Positions 36,577-48,753 of a DNA stretch of 64,000 nt are shown here, one piece after another. How positions within the stretch are numbered: position 1 is the first letter of the stretch; each line of letters opens with the position of its first letter. The notes under the pieces are model-generated. The model did not search any database, was not told the DNA's origin, and worked only from the letters and a program-made list of their open reading frames with translations. Position numbers and translations under genes: made by a program. The DNA comes from Paraburkholderia sp. DHOC27. GTDB lineage: Bacteria; Pseudomonadota; Gammaproteobacteria; Burkholderiales; Burkholderiaceae. Where the stretch lies: NCBI RefSeq assembly GCF_003429005.1, contig NZ_QVQV01000002.1:310001-374000 (forward strand), read 5' to 3'.

Positions 36577-37185
36577 ATGCTGAAGAAGCTGCTCATGCTG
36601 TGCGTTGCCTTGGCCCTGTCGCTATCAGCCGGTTTCGCTGCCGCGGTCGAAGTCAATTCCGCCGATCAGGCCACGCTCGAAACAGTCAAGGGTATCGGCC
36701 CGGTTCATGCAAAGGCCATCATCGACGAGCGCACCAAGAACGGCCCCTTCAAGGACGCTGACGACCTCGCCACCCGCGTGAAGGGTATCGGCACCAAGTC
36801 GGTCACCAACCTCGAAGCAGCGGGGCTCACCATCAACGGCTCGTCGGCGCCGCCGGCCGGCACCAAGGCGGCCACGAAGTCTAGTACCTCGAGCGCCAAA
36901 TCCACCGCAGCCGCCACGACCGCTGCGCCTGCTGCGACGACGCCCGCTGCAACCACACCGGCAGCGACGACCGCCGCCGCGCCGGCTGAAGCATCGGCCA
37001 GCAAGAAGTCGAAGAAAAAGAGCAAGGGCGCGGCCTCCGACGCTGCGGCCACTACGGCAGCGACCGCCGCCACAGCGCCTGCGGCAGCGGCCAGCGCACC
37101 GATGGATGCATCGGGCAGCAAGGCTTCGAAGAAGAAGGCGAAGAAGAGCAAGGCGGCTTCCGCCGCAGCCGCATCGGGCGCCTGA
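36577..37185 (+). CDS. Secreted ComEA-like helix-hairpin-helix protein with Lys/Ala-rich tail
   Basis: This 202-residue protein has a signal peptide (MLKKLLMLCVALALSLSAGF) and then a ComEA-type double helix-hairpin-helix (about 26-88: VNSADQATLETVKGIGPVHA, RVKGIGTKSVTNLEAAGL), a fold that binds double-stranded DNA, e.g. during natural transformation. The last 110 residues are low-complexity Ala/Thr/Ser with two lysine clusters (SKKSKKKSKG and SKKKAKKSK), resembling histone H1. Canonical short ComEA proteins lack this tail. GGAG lies 8 nt before the ATG at 36577, and a GTG at 36568 overlaps that site. No competence genes adjoin, so the role is open. Confidence 0.82.
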   Translation: MLKKLLMLCVALALSLSAGFAAAVEVNSADQATLETVKGIGPVHAKAIIDERTKNGPFKDADDLATRVKGIGTKSVTNLEAAGLTINGSSAPPAGTKAATKSSTSSAKSTAAATTAAPAATTPAATTPAATTAAAPAEASASKKSKKKSKGAASDAAATTAATAATAPAAAASAPMDASGSKASKKKAKKSKAASAAAASGA

Positions 37186-37380
37186 ATTTCTGCACGACGA
37201 ACTGTTTCGCGGGATGTTTCATCCCCTGCTTCAGGCCCGACCTCGTGCCATTTACGAGCACACGACACGGCGTACGGTTTCATGCACGTTGTGTCTTCGA
37301 TCCACCCGGTGCCGCGCAACCGCGCGGCGTTTCCACCCGCCGGCCTCGCATCTGAACACCGGCATTCAAGAGAGACTGTC

Positions 37381-37809
37381 ATGAGCCTGTTCGACACTAT
37401 CGGTTCCCTGCTGGGCCAATCGCCGGAAGGTGGTGGCCATCAAGCTCTCGTCACCAGCGCGCTCGAATTCGTCAACAACCAGCCGGGTGGCCTCAACGGC
37501 CTGATTCAGCAGTTCAAGGACAAAGGCGCGGGCGACATCATCGGCTCGTGGATCAGCAACGGCGAAAACCAGCCGATCTCTCCCGACACGCTGCACAACG
37601 TGCTCGGCTCGGATACGGTCACTAACCTTGCGGCCAAGGCAGGCGTTCAGCCGGATCAGGTGGCTGGACTGCTGTCGCAGATCCTGCCGCACGTGGTCAA
37701 TGCCGCCACGCCGAACGGCGAAGTGCCCGCGGAAGGTCAGTTGAATTCGACAACCGTGCTGGGCGCGCTGGGTGGCCTGACGTCACTGTTCGGCAAGGGT
37801 AACGCCTGA
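37381..37809 (+). CDS. YidB/DUF937 family protein
   Basis: This 142-residue protein matches the YidB (DUF937) family of unknown function: MSLFDTIGSLLGQSPEGG, FVNNQPGGLNGLIQQFKDKG, SWISNGENQPISPDTLHNVL, AGLLSQILPHVVNAATPNGE. It has no signal peptide or membrane segment. The ATG at 37381 is chosen because conservation starts there. An in-frame codon at 37282 would add a non-conserved stretch. It is followed by a shared terminator with clpB. No function is inferred. Confidence 0.85.
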   Translation: MSLFDTIGSLLGQSPEGGGHQALVTSALEFVNNQPGGLNGLIQQFKDKGAGDIIGSWISNGENQPISPDTLHNVLGSDTVTNLAAKAGVQPDQVAGLLSQILPHVVNAATPNGEVPAEGQLNSTTVLGALGGLTSLFGKGNA

Positions 37810-38124
37810 GGTAATGTTCCAGCGCATGACAGGCGTTGGGCCAGTGCGCGTGGCAAACACGGCGTGAGGAATCGCCGTGGCGTTCAGCTCGCGGATAGCG
37901 AGCGGTGACGCCGCGTGGATAGTGCGCAAATGATGCGCTGACGATGCGCTGATGAATGAAGCGTTCATGCTTCGTTGCCTGCGCGCTGACCACTTTGCAT
38001 CATCAGGGCGTACCGCACGCTGTCACGCAAGCGCTCGCATATAAAAAAGGGCAACGAATCGCTTCGTTGCCCTTTCTTTTTGCTTCTGGAGCGGCGCATG
38101 CATGCCGCCCCCTCGATGCCTCGC
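37810..38124. other. Intergenic region between yidB-like gene and clpB
   Basis: This 315-bp gap between convergent genes contains the bidirectional terminator (38043-38077). I see nothing else convincing in 37810-38042. Confidence 0.5.
38043..38077. terminator. Bidirectional terminator between yidB-like gene and clpB
   Basis: GGGCAACGAA (38049-38058) pairs with TTCGTTGCCC (38063-38072) around TCGC, extended by A/T pairs. A-rich left and T-rich right flanks serve both strands. Confidence 0.88.
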
Positions 38125-40722
<2,598 letters not shown>

Positions 40723-40751
40723 CAAGCGTCCTCCAATTTCGATTGCTACCA

Positions 40752-40779
40752 AAATGAGGCGTTTTTTGCGGCTTTCAAG
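40752..40779 (-). promoter_or_regulatory. Sigma-32 (heat-shock) promoter of clpB
   Basis: On the minus strand CTTGAAA (40773-40779) is followed after 13 bp by CCTCATTT (40752-40759). The E. coli RpoH consensus is CTTGAAA-N(11-16)-CCCCATnT, so only one fixed -10 base differs. It is well placed, 30 bp before the clpB ATG. Confidence 0.85.
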
Positions 40780-40839
40780 CGCTTTTTTGCACGCAACCGC
40801 AAGTTTTTAACAATTGACGGGTGGAACTGTTCGACGCCT

Positions 40840-41367
40840 TCAATCGACGCGCGGCGCCTCGCCGTCCGGCGGCACAACCAGCGCGACCGGGATGGTGCGT
40901 CCGATCCTGAGCAACGCCGCCAGCGGACCAGCGGGCTCGGCGAGTTCACCGATCGTATGGCCGTCCAGTTCCGAGAGAAACGCATGACGCGCCCTCTCCA
41001 GCACGCCCTTGAGCCGGCATTGCGACTCGATCACGCAATGCCGCTCATTGTGAGGGCTGCCCTGGCCATCCTGAGCGCCGTTGCGGGCATGGAAGCAGGC
41101 GACCAGCGCGAAATCGCTCTCCGTGGCCCGCACCACTTCGCCGACCGTCAGCGCACTCGAATGGTCGAACAAACGCAGCCCGCCGTTGCGGCCGCGCACG
41201 GTCTCGACCCAGCCGAGTTCGCCCAGACGCTGCACCACTTTCATCAGATGATTTTTGGAGATGCCGTACGCATCGGAAATATCCTGAATCGTCGATAATC
41301 CCTCACCGCGTACGGCGAGATACAACATCACCCGCAGCGAGTAATCCGTGTAGTCCGTCAGTCTCAT
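40840..41367 (-). CDS. nsrR: Rrf2 family regulator, NsrR-type nitric-oxide sensor
   Basis: NsrR is an iron-sulfur repressor that NO inactivates, freeing NO-detoxification genes. The 175-residue protein begins MRLTDYTDYSLRVMLYLAVR like NsrR, with Asp8 (a cluster ligand in Streptomyces NsrR). The winged helix shows ISDAYGISKNHLMKVVQRLG and VRGRNGGLRL. Three cysteines follow: C91, C111 and C117. In E. coli NsrR they are C91, C96 and C102, so the second interval is kept but the first is stretched by 15 residues (Gly/His/Asn-rich). It is divergent from a truncated globin, consistent with NO control. Upstream in-frame codons are not conserved. Confidence 0.85.
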   Translation of the reverse strand: MRLTDYTDYSLRVMLYLAVRGEGLSTIQDISDAYGISKNHLMKVVQRLGELGWVETVRGRNGGLRLFDHSSALTVGEVVRATESDFALVACFHARNGAQDGQGSPHNERHCVIESQCRLKGVLERARHAFLSELDGHTIGELAEPAGPLAALLRIGRTIPVALVVPPDGEAPRVD

Positions 41368-41676
41368 GGGCGCAAGGTCTGGTGAGCGACGAGGGTCTAC
41401 CGCAAGACCTTGTCGACGCGAGGGTTGTGGGGCGCGTGGCTTCGCCATACCATGCGGGAGTTTTGGCCATCGTCGCGCGGACGGCCCCTGCATGGATAGA
41501 GTGTAGATGGTTCCGTTTGCTGCCCGCGTAGTTGTCTTCGCAGGAAGCGCCATCATGCAATCCTGACGCCGGACCAGTGGTTGCGTCGCTGCGCTTTTGC
41601 CGGTCGCGCAGAGAGTGCGTGCCGCTCGCCGCCCTCGCCGTTGAATCGATTCTTCGCATTTTGTTTTGGTCACAGC
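41368..41676. other. Divergent promoter region nsrR / truncated globin
   Basis: This 309-bp region must hold both promoters and probably an NsrR operator. I could not find a convincing 11-1-11 inverted repeat of the AAGATGCATTT type or a clear sigma-70 pair. No gene is supported here. Confidence 0.4.
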
Positions 41677-42213
41677 ATGAAGCCAGCCTCCCCCGCCGCC
41701 CCGCGGCAATCCGAACCCACCGAAGCCAATATCCGCGATCTGGTGTACGCGTTCTACGACCGCGTGCGCGTAGATCCGTTGCTGGGTCCAGTGTTCGAAG
41801 CAAAGCTGGCCGGCCGCTGGGATGAGCATTTGCCGAAGATGTGCACTTTCTGGGCGAGTCTCGTGCTCGGCGCAAAGCAATATCGCGGCAATGTCCAGCA
41901 GGCGCATCAACCGCTGGCGGGCATCGAGCCGCAGCATTTCAGCCACTGGCTGTATCTGTTTCTGGATACGGTGGAGGCGCGCTACGAGCCGGCTGCGGCG
42001 GTCCGCTTCATGGAACCGGCCCTACGCATTGCGCAAAGCCTGCAACTAAGCCGGTTCGGCTGGGATTACACCATTCCTGCCGAGCAGCAGGCGTTACTGG
42101 ATCGCGTGGCGCCGCGTCGACGCAAGGACGAAGCGGACGACCCGCACCACACGAACACGCCGCGCGGCGAGCCGTTTCCAGCCAGGATCATTGGCCGCTC
42201 GCTCGACGAGTGA
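41677..42213 (+). CDS. Group III truncated hemoglobin
   Basis: This 178-residue protein is a truncated (2/2) globin. The motifs IRDLVYAFYDRVRVDPLLGPVF (here IRDLVYAFYDRV and RVDPLLGPVF), WDEHLPKMCTFWASLVLG, and the proximal-His region PLAGIEPQHFSHWLYLFLDT fit group III (TrHbP) globins. Such globins bind O2 and NO, and a role in NO detoxification or respiration is suggested for some. The extra 40-residue C-terminal tail is polar. The divergent NsrR-like gene suggests NO-responsive control. An in-frame upstream extension is not conserved, so the ATG at 41677 is used. Confidence 0.87.
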   Translation: MKPASPAAPRQSEPTEANIRDLVYAFYDRVRVDPLLGPVFEAKLAGRWDEHLPKMCTFWASLVLGAKQYRGNVQQAHQPLAGIEPQHFSHWLYLFLDTVEARYEPAAAVRFMEPALRIAQSLQLSRFGWDYTIPAEQQALLDRVAPRRRKDEADDPHHTNTPRGEPFPARIIGRSLDE

Positions 42214-42279
42214 GTTGATTGACGCAGCGAGGCATGAAGCGGCGTATTAGCGCGCTTATTCCGCTCACGCCCTCAACCG

Positions 42280-42759
42280 CTACGCGTCGGACTTCGTATT
42301 GGTGGAGGACATACCCCAGCGTGCGAGGGCAGCGTCATCGCTTACACGGGCATCGACCCAGCGCTCGCCCTGTTCGGTCTTTTCCTTCTTCCAGAACGGC
42401 GCGTCGGTCTTCAGATAGTCCATGACGAATTCGCAGGACGCGAATGCGTCGCCGCGATGCGCCGCCGTCGTCGCCACTAGCACGATCTGGTCGAGCGGAT
42501 AGAGCTTGCCCACCCGATGCACGATCAGCACCTCGATGCCCGGCCAGCGCGCCCGTGCGGCCTCCACGATCCCCTCCAGCGACTTTTCCGTCATGCCGGG
42601 ATAGTGCTCGAGCTCCATCGTCTCGACCGTGCTGCCGTCGTTCAGATCGCGCACGGTGCCGACGAAGCAGGCCACCGCGCCGATTTTCGGATTCATGGCG
42701 CGCAAGGCAGCCACTTCCCGGCTCAGGTCGAAATCTTCGGTCTGGACACGCACCGTCAT
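42280..42759 (-). CDS. moaE: Molybdopterin synthase catalytic subunit MoaE
   Basis: MoaE, with thiocarboxylated MoaD, converts precursor Z (cPMP) to molybdopterin. The 159-residue protein has GAVACFVGTVRDLN, ELEHYPGMTEKSL, VLIVHRVGKLYPLDQIVLVA (the MoaD-binding face), AHRGDAFASCEFVMDYLK and the catalytic-lysine region PFWKKEKTEQGERWVD. AAGGA lies 6 nt before the ATG at 42759. An upstream ATG at 42801 overlaps the moaD stop. It follows moaD in a moeA-moaD-moaE operon. Confidence 0.96.
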   Translation of the reverse strand: MTVRVQTEDFDLSREVAALRAMNPKIGAVACFVGTVRDLNDGSTVETMELEHYPGMTEKSLEGIVEAARARWPGIEVLIVHRVGKLYPLDQIVLVATTAAHRGDAFASCEFVMDYLKTDAPFWKKEKTEQGERWVDARVSDDAALARWGMSSTNTKSDA

Positions 42760-42797
42760 GGCGGATTCCTTGTTGGCGGAGTCTAGGTGGCGCTGCG

Positions 42798-43055
42798 TCA
42801 ACCGCCCGTCACGGGCGGGAAGAATGCCACCTCGCAGCCTTCCGTGAGACGCGTACCGGCGTCGGTCATCACGTGATTGCAGGCCATCCGCAGTGCGCGG
42901 CCTTCAGCAAGCGTTTCGGCCCAGATGCCGCCGCGTACGCGCAGCCAGACGCGCACGTCGCCAACCGTCGCTACCGCGTCCGGGACGTCCACTGCTTCGT
43001 CGGCCGTTCCGAGTGCTTCGCGCACGCTTGCAAAATATTTCAACTGGATCTTCAT
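42798..43055 (-). CDS. moaD: Molybdopterin synthase sulfur-carrier subunit MoaD
   Basis: MoaD is the ubiquitin-like sulfur carrier of molybdopterin synthase. The 85-residue protein begins MKIQLKYFASVREALGTADE and ends EVAFFPPVTGG, with the C-terminal Gly-Gly that is adenylated and thiocarboxylated. The ATG at 43055 is chosen by length and conservation. It lies 29 nt after moeA and 38 nt before moaE. Confidence 0.95.
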   Translation of the reverse strand: MKIQLKYFASVREALGTADEAVDVPDAVATVGDVRVWLRVRGGIWAETLAEGRALRMACNHVMTDAGTRLTEGCEVAFFPPVTGG

Positions 43056-43084
43056 CAGGTTCGCTGCCGGATGCTCGCGGCGTG

Positions 43085-44350
43085 TCAGTTCAACAATTCG
43101 GAAAAGGGAATAAAGCGCACGGTCTCGCCCGTGCTGATGGCGTGATTGGGCGGATTGTCGATCAGGCCGTCGCCCCACACCGTCGAAGTCAGCACCGCCG
43201 AACTCTGGTTCGGGAACAGGTCGAGGCCGCCCGCCGGGTTGATGCGTGCGCGCAAGAATTCGTTGCGGCGGTCGGCCTTCGATTGCGTGAAATCGGCGCG
43301 CAGCGACAACGCCCGTGGTGAGACGGTTCGCACGCCCATCAGCCTCAGCACGAACGGACGCACGAACAGCAGGAAGGTCACGAAGGTCGATACCGGGTTG
43401 CCCGGCAGGCCGATGAAGAAGGTTTCGGCGCTTTCCTGCACATTGGCCCGCCGCACCGCGCCAAATGCGAGCGGCTTGCCGGGCTTCATGGCGATCTGCC
43501 ACATCGACAGACGCCCTTCCGCTTCCACCGCCGGCTTCACGTGATCCTCCTCGCCCACCGACACACCACCGCACGTCAGGATCAGATCGTGTGCCGCGGC
43601 CGCCTCGCGCAAGGTAGCGCGGGTTGCATCGAGACGGTCGGGCACGATGCCGTAGTCAGTCACTTCGCAGCCGAGTTTCTCGAGCAGTCCGCGTAACGTG
43701 AAGCGGTTCGAGTTGTAGATGGCGCCGGGCTTGAGCGGCTCGCCCGGCATGGTCAGTTCGTCGCCGGTGAAAAAGACCGCGACCTTGACGCGCCGAAGCA
43801 CCTCCAGCTCCGCGCAACCCACCGAGGCCGCCAACCCCAGCGCCTGTGGCGTAAGCCGCGTGCCGGCAGGCAGTATCACCGAACCGCTATGGATGTCCGC
43901 ACCCTGTGCGGTGACCCATTCGCCCGGATTCGGCATGTGCAGAATCGAGACGGTGTCGCCGTCGGCTTCGGTTTGCTCCTGGATGACGATTGCGTCCGCG
44001 CCCGGCGGCACGGTGGCGCCGGTAAAGATGCGCGCCGCGCTGCCGGCCGCCAGCGGCACCGGCGCGTGACCGGCCGGAATGCGCTGCGAGACCGGCAAAC
44101 GAGGCGGCGAACCGTCCGCGCCTTGCGTCAGATCGGCGATCCGCACGGCGTAGCCGTCCATCGCGCTGATGTTCATGGGCGGCACGTCGAGCGGCGAGAC
44201 CACATCCACCGCCACGACCCGGTTCAGCGCGTCGAGCGTGGGCACGGTTTGCGTGCCGTCCACGGAACGGGCGGCGCCGAGCAGCGTGGCGAGCGCGTCG
44301 GCAGTCGACAGCATGGGTGCACGAGGTGCGGAAGGCGGAGTCGTGGACAT
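43085..44350 (-). CDS. moeA: Molybdopterin molybdenumtransferase MoeA
   Basis: MoeA inserts molybdate into adenylated molybdopterin. The 421-residue protein has MNISAMDGYAVRIAD, GSAARIFTGATVPPGADAIV, KVAVFFTGDEL, IYNSNRFTLRGLLEKLGCEV, the MogA-like catalytic core LILTCGGVSVGEEDHVK and FIGLPGNPVSTFVTFLLF, and the C-terminal domain IV. The ATG at 44350 fits the family start. It is first in the moeA-moaD-moaE operon. Confidence 0.96.
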   Translation of the reverse strand: MSTTPPSAPRAPMLSTADALATLLGAARSVDGTQTVPTLDALNRVVAVDVVSPLDVPPMNISAMDGYAVRIADLTQGADGSPPRLPVSQRIPAGHAPVPLAAGSAARIFTGATVPPGADAIVIQEQTEADGDTVSILHMPNPGEWVTAQGADIHSGSVILPAGTRLTPQALGLAASVGCAELEVLRRVKVAVFFTGDELTMPGEPLKPGAIYNSNRFTLRGLLEKLGCEVTDYGIVPDRLDATRATLREAAAAHDLILTCGGVSVGEEDHVKPAVEAEGRLSMWQIAMKPGKPLAFGAVRRANVQESAETFFIGLPGNPVSTFVTFLLFVRPFVLRLMGVRTVSPRALSLRADFTQSKADRRNEFLRARINPAGGLDLFPNQSSAVLTSTVWGDGLIDNPPNHAISTGETVRFIPFSELLN

Positions 44351-44457
44351 CGTCGGAGGGCGTGCGGAACGGAAAGGAATATTGTAGCGGCGCACGCGAC
44401 GTGCCAGGGGCGAGCCGGCCTTATGAACCCCTTTCGAGACCCCGCCGTAACGGCGCC

Positions 44458-44524
44458 CGAAAACAAACCGGCCATGATGCGAGGCTTTTGCCTGTTGCTT
44501 CAGGCAAGCCCTGCATCATGGCCG
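44458..44524 (-). terminator. Long hairpin terminator of the alaT-hom-thrC operon
   Basis: Outer arms CGGCCATGATGC (44469-44480) and GCATCATGGCCG (44513-44524) match over 12 bp. Inside, 3 plus 7 further pairs form around a TTGCTT loop with a 2-nt bulge. On the minus strand GTTTGTTTTC follows. It lies about 120 bp beyond the thrC stop, a plausible terminator of unusual length. Confidence 0.7.
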
Positions 44525-44642
44525 AAGAATCCAGGCGTTCAAAGCGTGCCCGAATCCCGTTCGAGCCGCGCGGTAACCGCAGATGGCGCGAATGGTGAGC
44601 GCTCCACTTCAGGCTCACCGCTTGCACCGGCTTACGCCGCCG

Positions 44643-46094
44643 TCAGACTTCCGTATGCGCCACCATGAAGTCCTTCACGCGTTGCGCGTCGGCGGGCAAT
44701 ACCTCGAAGCGCTGCGGCAGTGCTTCGATGCCCGTAAAGGCGGGCGGACGCTCCGGCTCGCGCAGCAGCGCTTCGCGAATCGTCTCGCCGAATTTGACCG
44801 GCTGCGCGGTCTCCAGCACGATCATCGGCACACCCGGCTGTAGATGCTCACGCGCGACCTTCAGGCCATCGGCCGTATGCGTGTCGATCATCGTGTCGTA
44901 GCGCTCGAACACATCGCGGATCGCCTCGACGCGATCCGCGTGGCTGCTGCGTCCCGACACGAAGCCGAACTCCTTCACCCGTGCAAAGTCGCCGCTCGCC
45001 GCCAGATCGAAGCCGCCCTTCTCTTCGACGTCATGGAACAACTGCAGCACGCGGGCCGGATCGCGGCCCAGCAGATCGAACACGAAGCGCTCGAAGTTCG
45101 ATGCCTTCGAAATGTCCATGCTCGGGCTGCTCGTGTGATACGTCTCAGCCGCCTTGCGCACGCGGTAGATGCCGGTGCGGAAGAATTCGTCGAGCACGTC
45201 GTTCTCGTTGGTGGCGACCACCAGCTTCTCGATGGGCAGGCCCATCATGCGCGCGATGTGGCCCGCGCAGACGTTGCCGAAGTTGCCCGACGGCACGGTG
45301 AACGAGACCCGCTCGTCGTTGCGCTTCGTGGCCGCGAAATAGCCCTTGAAGTAATACACGACCTGCGCCACGACCCGCGCCCAGTTGATCGAGTTGACCG
45401 TGCCGATCTTGTACTTCGCCTTGAACGCGTGATCGTTAGAAACGGCTTTCACGATGTCCTGGCAGTCGTCGAATACGCCTTCCACCGCAAGGTTGAAAAT
45501 GTTCGGGTCCTGCAGGCTGTACATCTGCGCGGTCTGGAACGCGCTCATCTTCTTGTGCGGCGACAGCATGAAGACGCGAATGCCCTTCTTGCCGCGCATG
45601 GCGTATTCGGCGGCGCTGCCCGTATCGCCGGACGTGGCGCCGAGAATGTTGAGCGTCTCGCCGTGTTTCGCCAGCGCGTATTCGAACAGGTTGCCGATCA
45701 ACTGCATCGCCATGTCCTTGAACGCCAGCGTCGGCCCGTTCGACAACTCGAGCAGCGACAGCGGCGCACCGTTCTCCACGCCCAGCGTCTTCAGCGGCGT
45801 GATCTGCTCGGCACTTTCGTCGTCACGCACGTTGCAGTAGGTCTCTGCGGTGTAGGTGCGGCGCGTCAGCGCGCGCAGGTCTTCGGCGGGAATGTCGTCG
45901 CTGAATTTCGACAGGATCTCGAAGGCGAGATCCGCGTAAGGCAGCGTGCGCCAGCGCGTGAGTTCGTCGGCGCTCACCCGCGGATATTGCGCCGGCAGAT
46001 ACAGGCCGCCGTCCTTCGCGAGACCGCCGAGCAGGATGTCGGAAAACGTATGGCGCTCACCGGCTCCGGCACCGCGCGTGGAAAGGTAGTTCAT
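44643..46094 (-). CDS. thrC: Threonine synthase
   Basis: ThrC makes threonine from O-phosphohomoserine with pyridoxal phosphate. The 483-residue protein has MNYLSTRGAG, the PLP lysine in GPTLAFKDMAMQLIGN (K126), the phosphate loop GATSGDTGSAAEYAM, and VPSGNFGNVCAGHIARMMG. It belongs to the longer group-2 (E. coli/yeast-like) threonine synthases. It lies 12 nt downstream of hom in one operon, ending at the long hairpin near 44.5 kb. Confidence 0.97.
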   Translation of the reverse strand: MNYLSTRGAGAGERHTFSDILLGGLAKDGGLYLPAQYPRVSADELTRWRTLPYADLAFEILSKFSDDIPAEDLRALTRRTYTAETYCNVRDDESAEQITPLKTLGVENGAPLSLLELSNGPTLAFKDMAMQLIGNLFEYALAKHGETLNILGATSGDTGSAAEYAMRGKKGIRVFMLSPHKKMSAFQTAQMYSLQDPNIFNLAVEGVFDDCQDIVKAVSNDHAFKAKYKIGTVNSINWARVVAQVVYYFKGYFAATKRNDERVSFTVPSGNFGNVCAGHIARMMGLPIEKLVVATNENDVLDEFFRTGIYRVRKAAETYHTSSPSMDISKASNFERFVFDLLGRDPARVLQLFHDVEEKGGFDLAASGDFARVKEFGFVSGRSSHADRVEAIRDVFERYDTMIDTHTADGLKVAREHLQPGVPMIVLETAQPVKFGETIREALLREPERPPAFTGIEALPQRFEVLPADAQRVKDFMVAHTEV

Positions 46095-46106
46095 ATCAGT
46101 CTCAGA

Positions 46107-47438
<1,332 letters not shown>

Positions 47439-47514
47439 GCAGCGTGTGTTTTCGTTTAAGGATTAAGGGAAACTCGTCGCCCCGGTTTGGCGCGCCTGCC
47501 TCGCAGGCGGCGCG

Positions 47515-48753
47515 TCAAACCGTGTGGCGTTTGCGATAGCCGTCGAGGAAGCGCGCGATCCGGTTGATCGAATCCGCGAGATCGTCGACGTTGGGCAAAA
47601 ACACGACGCGGAAATGGTCCGGCGTCTTCCAGTTAAAGCCCGTGCCCTGCACGAGCAGCACGCGCTCCGCCAGCAACAGTTCGAGAATGAACTGCTGGTC
47701 GTCCTCGATAGGGTAAATCTTCGGATCGAGGCGCGGGAACATGTACAGCGCGGCTTCCGGCTTGACGCACGTGACGCCGGGAATGGCCGTCAGCATGTCA
47801 TACGCGAGTTGCCGCTGTTTGTACAGGCGGCCGGACGGCACGATCAGGTCGTTGATGCTCTGATAGCCGCCGAGCGCCGTCTGGATCGCATACTGGCCGG
47901 GCACGTTGGGGCACAGGCGCATCGACGCGAGGATGCCGAGCCCTTCGAAATAGTCTTTGGCGCGGCGCCGGTTGTCGCCGGTCAGCCCCGAAATGAACAT
48001 CCAGCCGGCCCGATAACCGCACGAGCGGTAACTTTTCGAAAGGCTGTTGAACGTGACCGTCAGCACGTCTTCGGAGAGCGCGGCGATCGCCGTATGCTGC
48101 TTGCCGTCGTAGATGATCTTGTCGTACACCTCGTCGGCGAAGATCACGAGACCGTGCTGGCGCGCAATCTCGATCAGGCCGAGCAGCAGTTCGTCCGAAT
48201 ACAGCGCGCCGGTCGGGTTGTTCGGGTTGATGACCACCAGCGCGCGGGTGTTCGGCGTGATCTTGGCGCGAATATCGTCCAGATCCGGCATCCAGGCGTT
48301 GGATTCGTCGCAGATGTAATGCACCGGCGTGCCGCCCGACAGGCTCACACCGGCGGTCCACAGCGGGTAATCCGGCGCCGGCAGCAGGACTTCGTCGCCG
48401 TCGTTGAGGAGCCCTTGCAGCGCCATCACGATCAGTTCCGAGGCGCCGTTGCCAATGTAGATATCGTCCAGCTCGACGCCGTGCACACCCTTTTGCTGGG
48501 TGTAATGCATGATCGCCTTGCGTGCGGCGAACACACCTTTGGAGTCGGAATAGCCTGACGAGCCCGGCAGATTCAGGATCATGTCCTGAATGATCTCGTC
48601 CGGTGCCTCGAAGCCGAACGGCGCCAGATTGCCGATGTTCAGCTTGATGATGCGATGGCCTTCTTCTTCGAGGCGCTTGGCGTGTTCGAGGACGGGCCCG
48701 CGAATGTCGTAGCAGACGTTTAACAGCTTGTTGGATTTGAGAATCGGTTTCAC
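47515..48753 (-). CDS. alaT: Glutamate-pyruvate aminotransferase AlaT family
   Basis: This 412-residue class I aminotransferase makes alanine from pyruvate and glutamate. It has KLNIGNLAPFGFEAPDEI, NGASELIVMALQGLL, VVINPNNPTGALYSDELL, VIFADEVYDKIIYDG, and the PLP lysine in FNSLSKSYRSCGYRAGWM. Conservation begins at VKPILKSNKLLNVCYDIRG, so the GTG at 48753 is used. A GTG at 48762 with AGGA 4 nt upstream is equally possible. alaT preceding hom-thrC is a Burkholderiaceae-type arrangement (general knowledge). Confidence 0.93.
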   Translation of the reverse strand: MKPILKSNKLLNVCYDIRGPVLEHAKRLEEEGHRIIKLNIGNLAPFGFEAPDEIIQDMILNLPGSSGYSDSKGVFAARKAIMHYTQQKGVHGVELDDIYIGNGASELIVMALQGLLNDGDEVLLPAPDYPLWTAGVSLSGGTPVHYICDESNAWMPDLDDIRAKITPNTRALVVINPNNPTGALYSDELLLGLIEIARQHGLVIFADEVYDKIIYDGKQHTAIAALSEDVLTVTFNSLSKSYRSCGYRAGWMFISGLTGDNRRRAKDYFEGLGILASMRLCPNVPGQYAIQTALGGYQSINDLIVPSGRLYKQRQLAYDMLTAIPGVTCVKPEAALYMFPRLDPKIYPIEDDQQFILELLLAERVLLVQGTGFNWKTPDHFRVVFLPNVDDLADSINRIARFLDGYRKRHTV

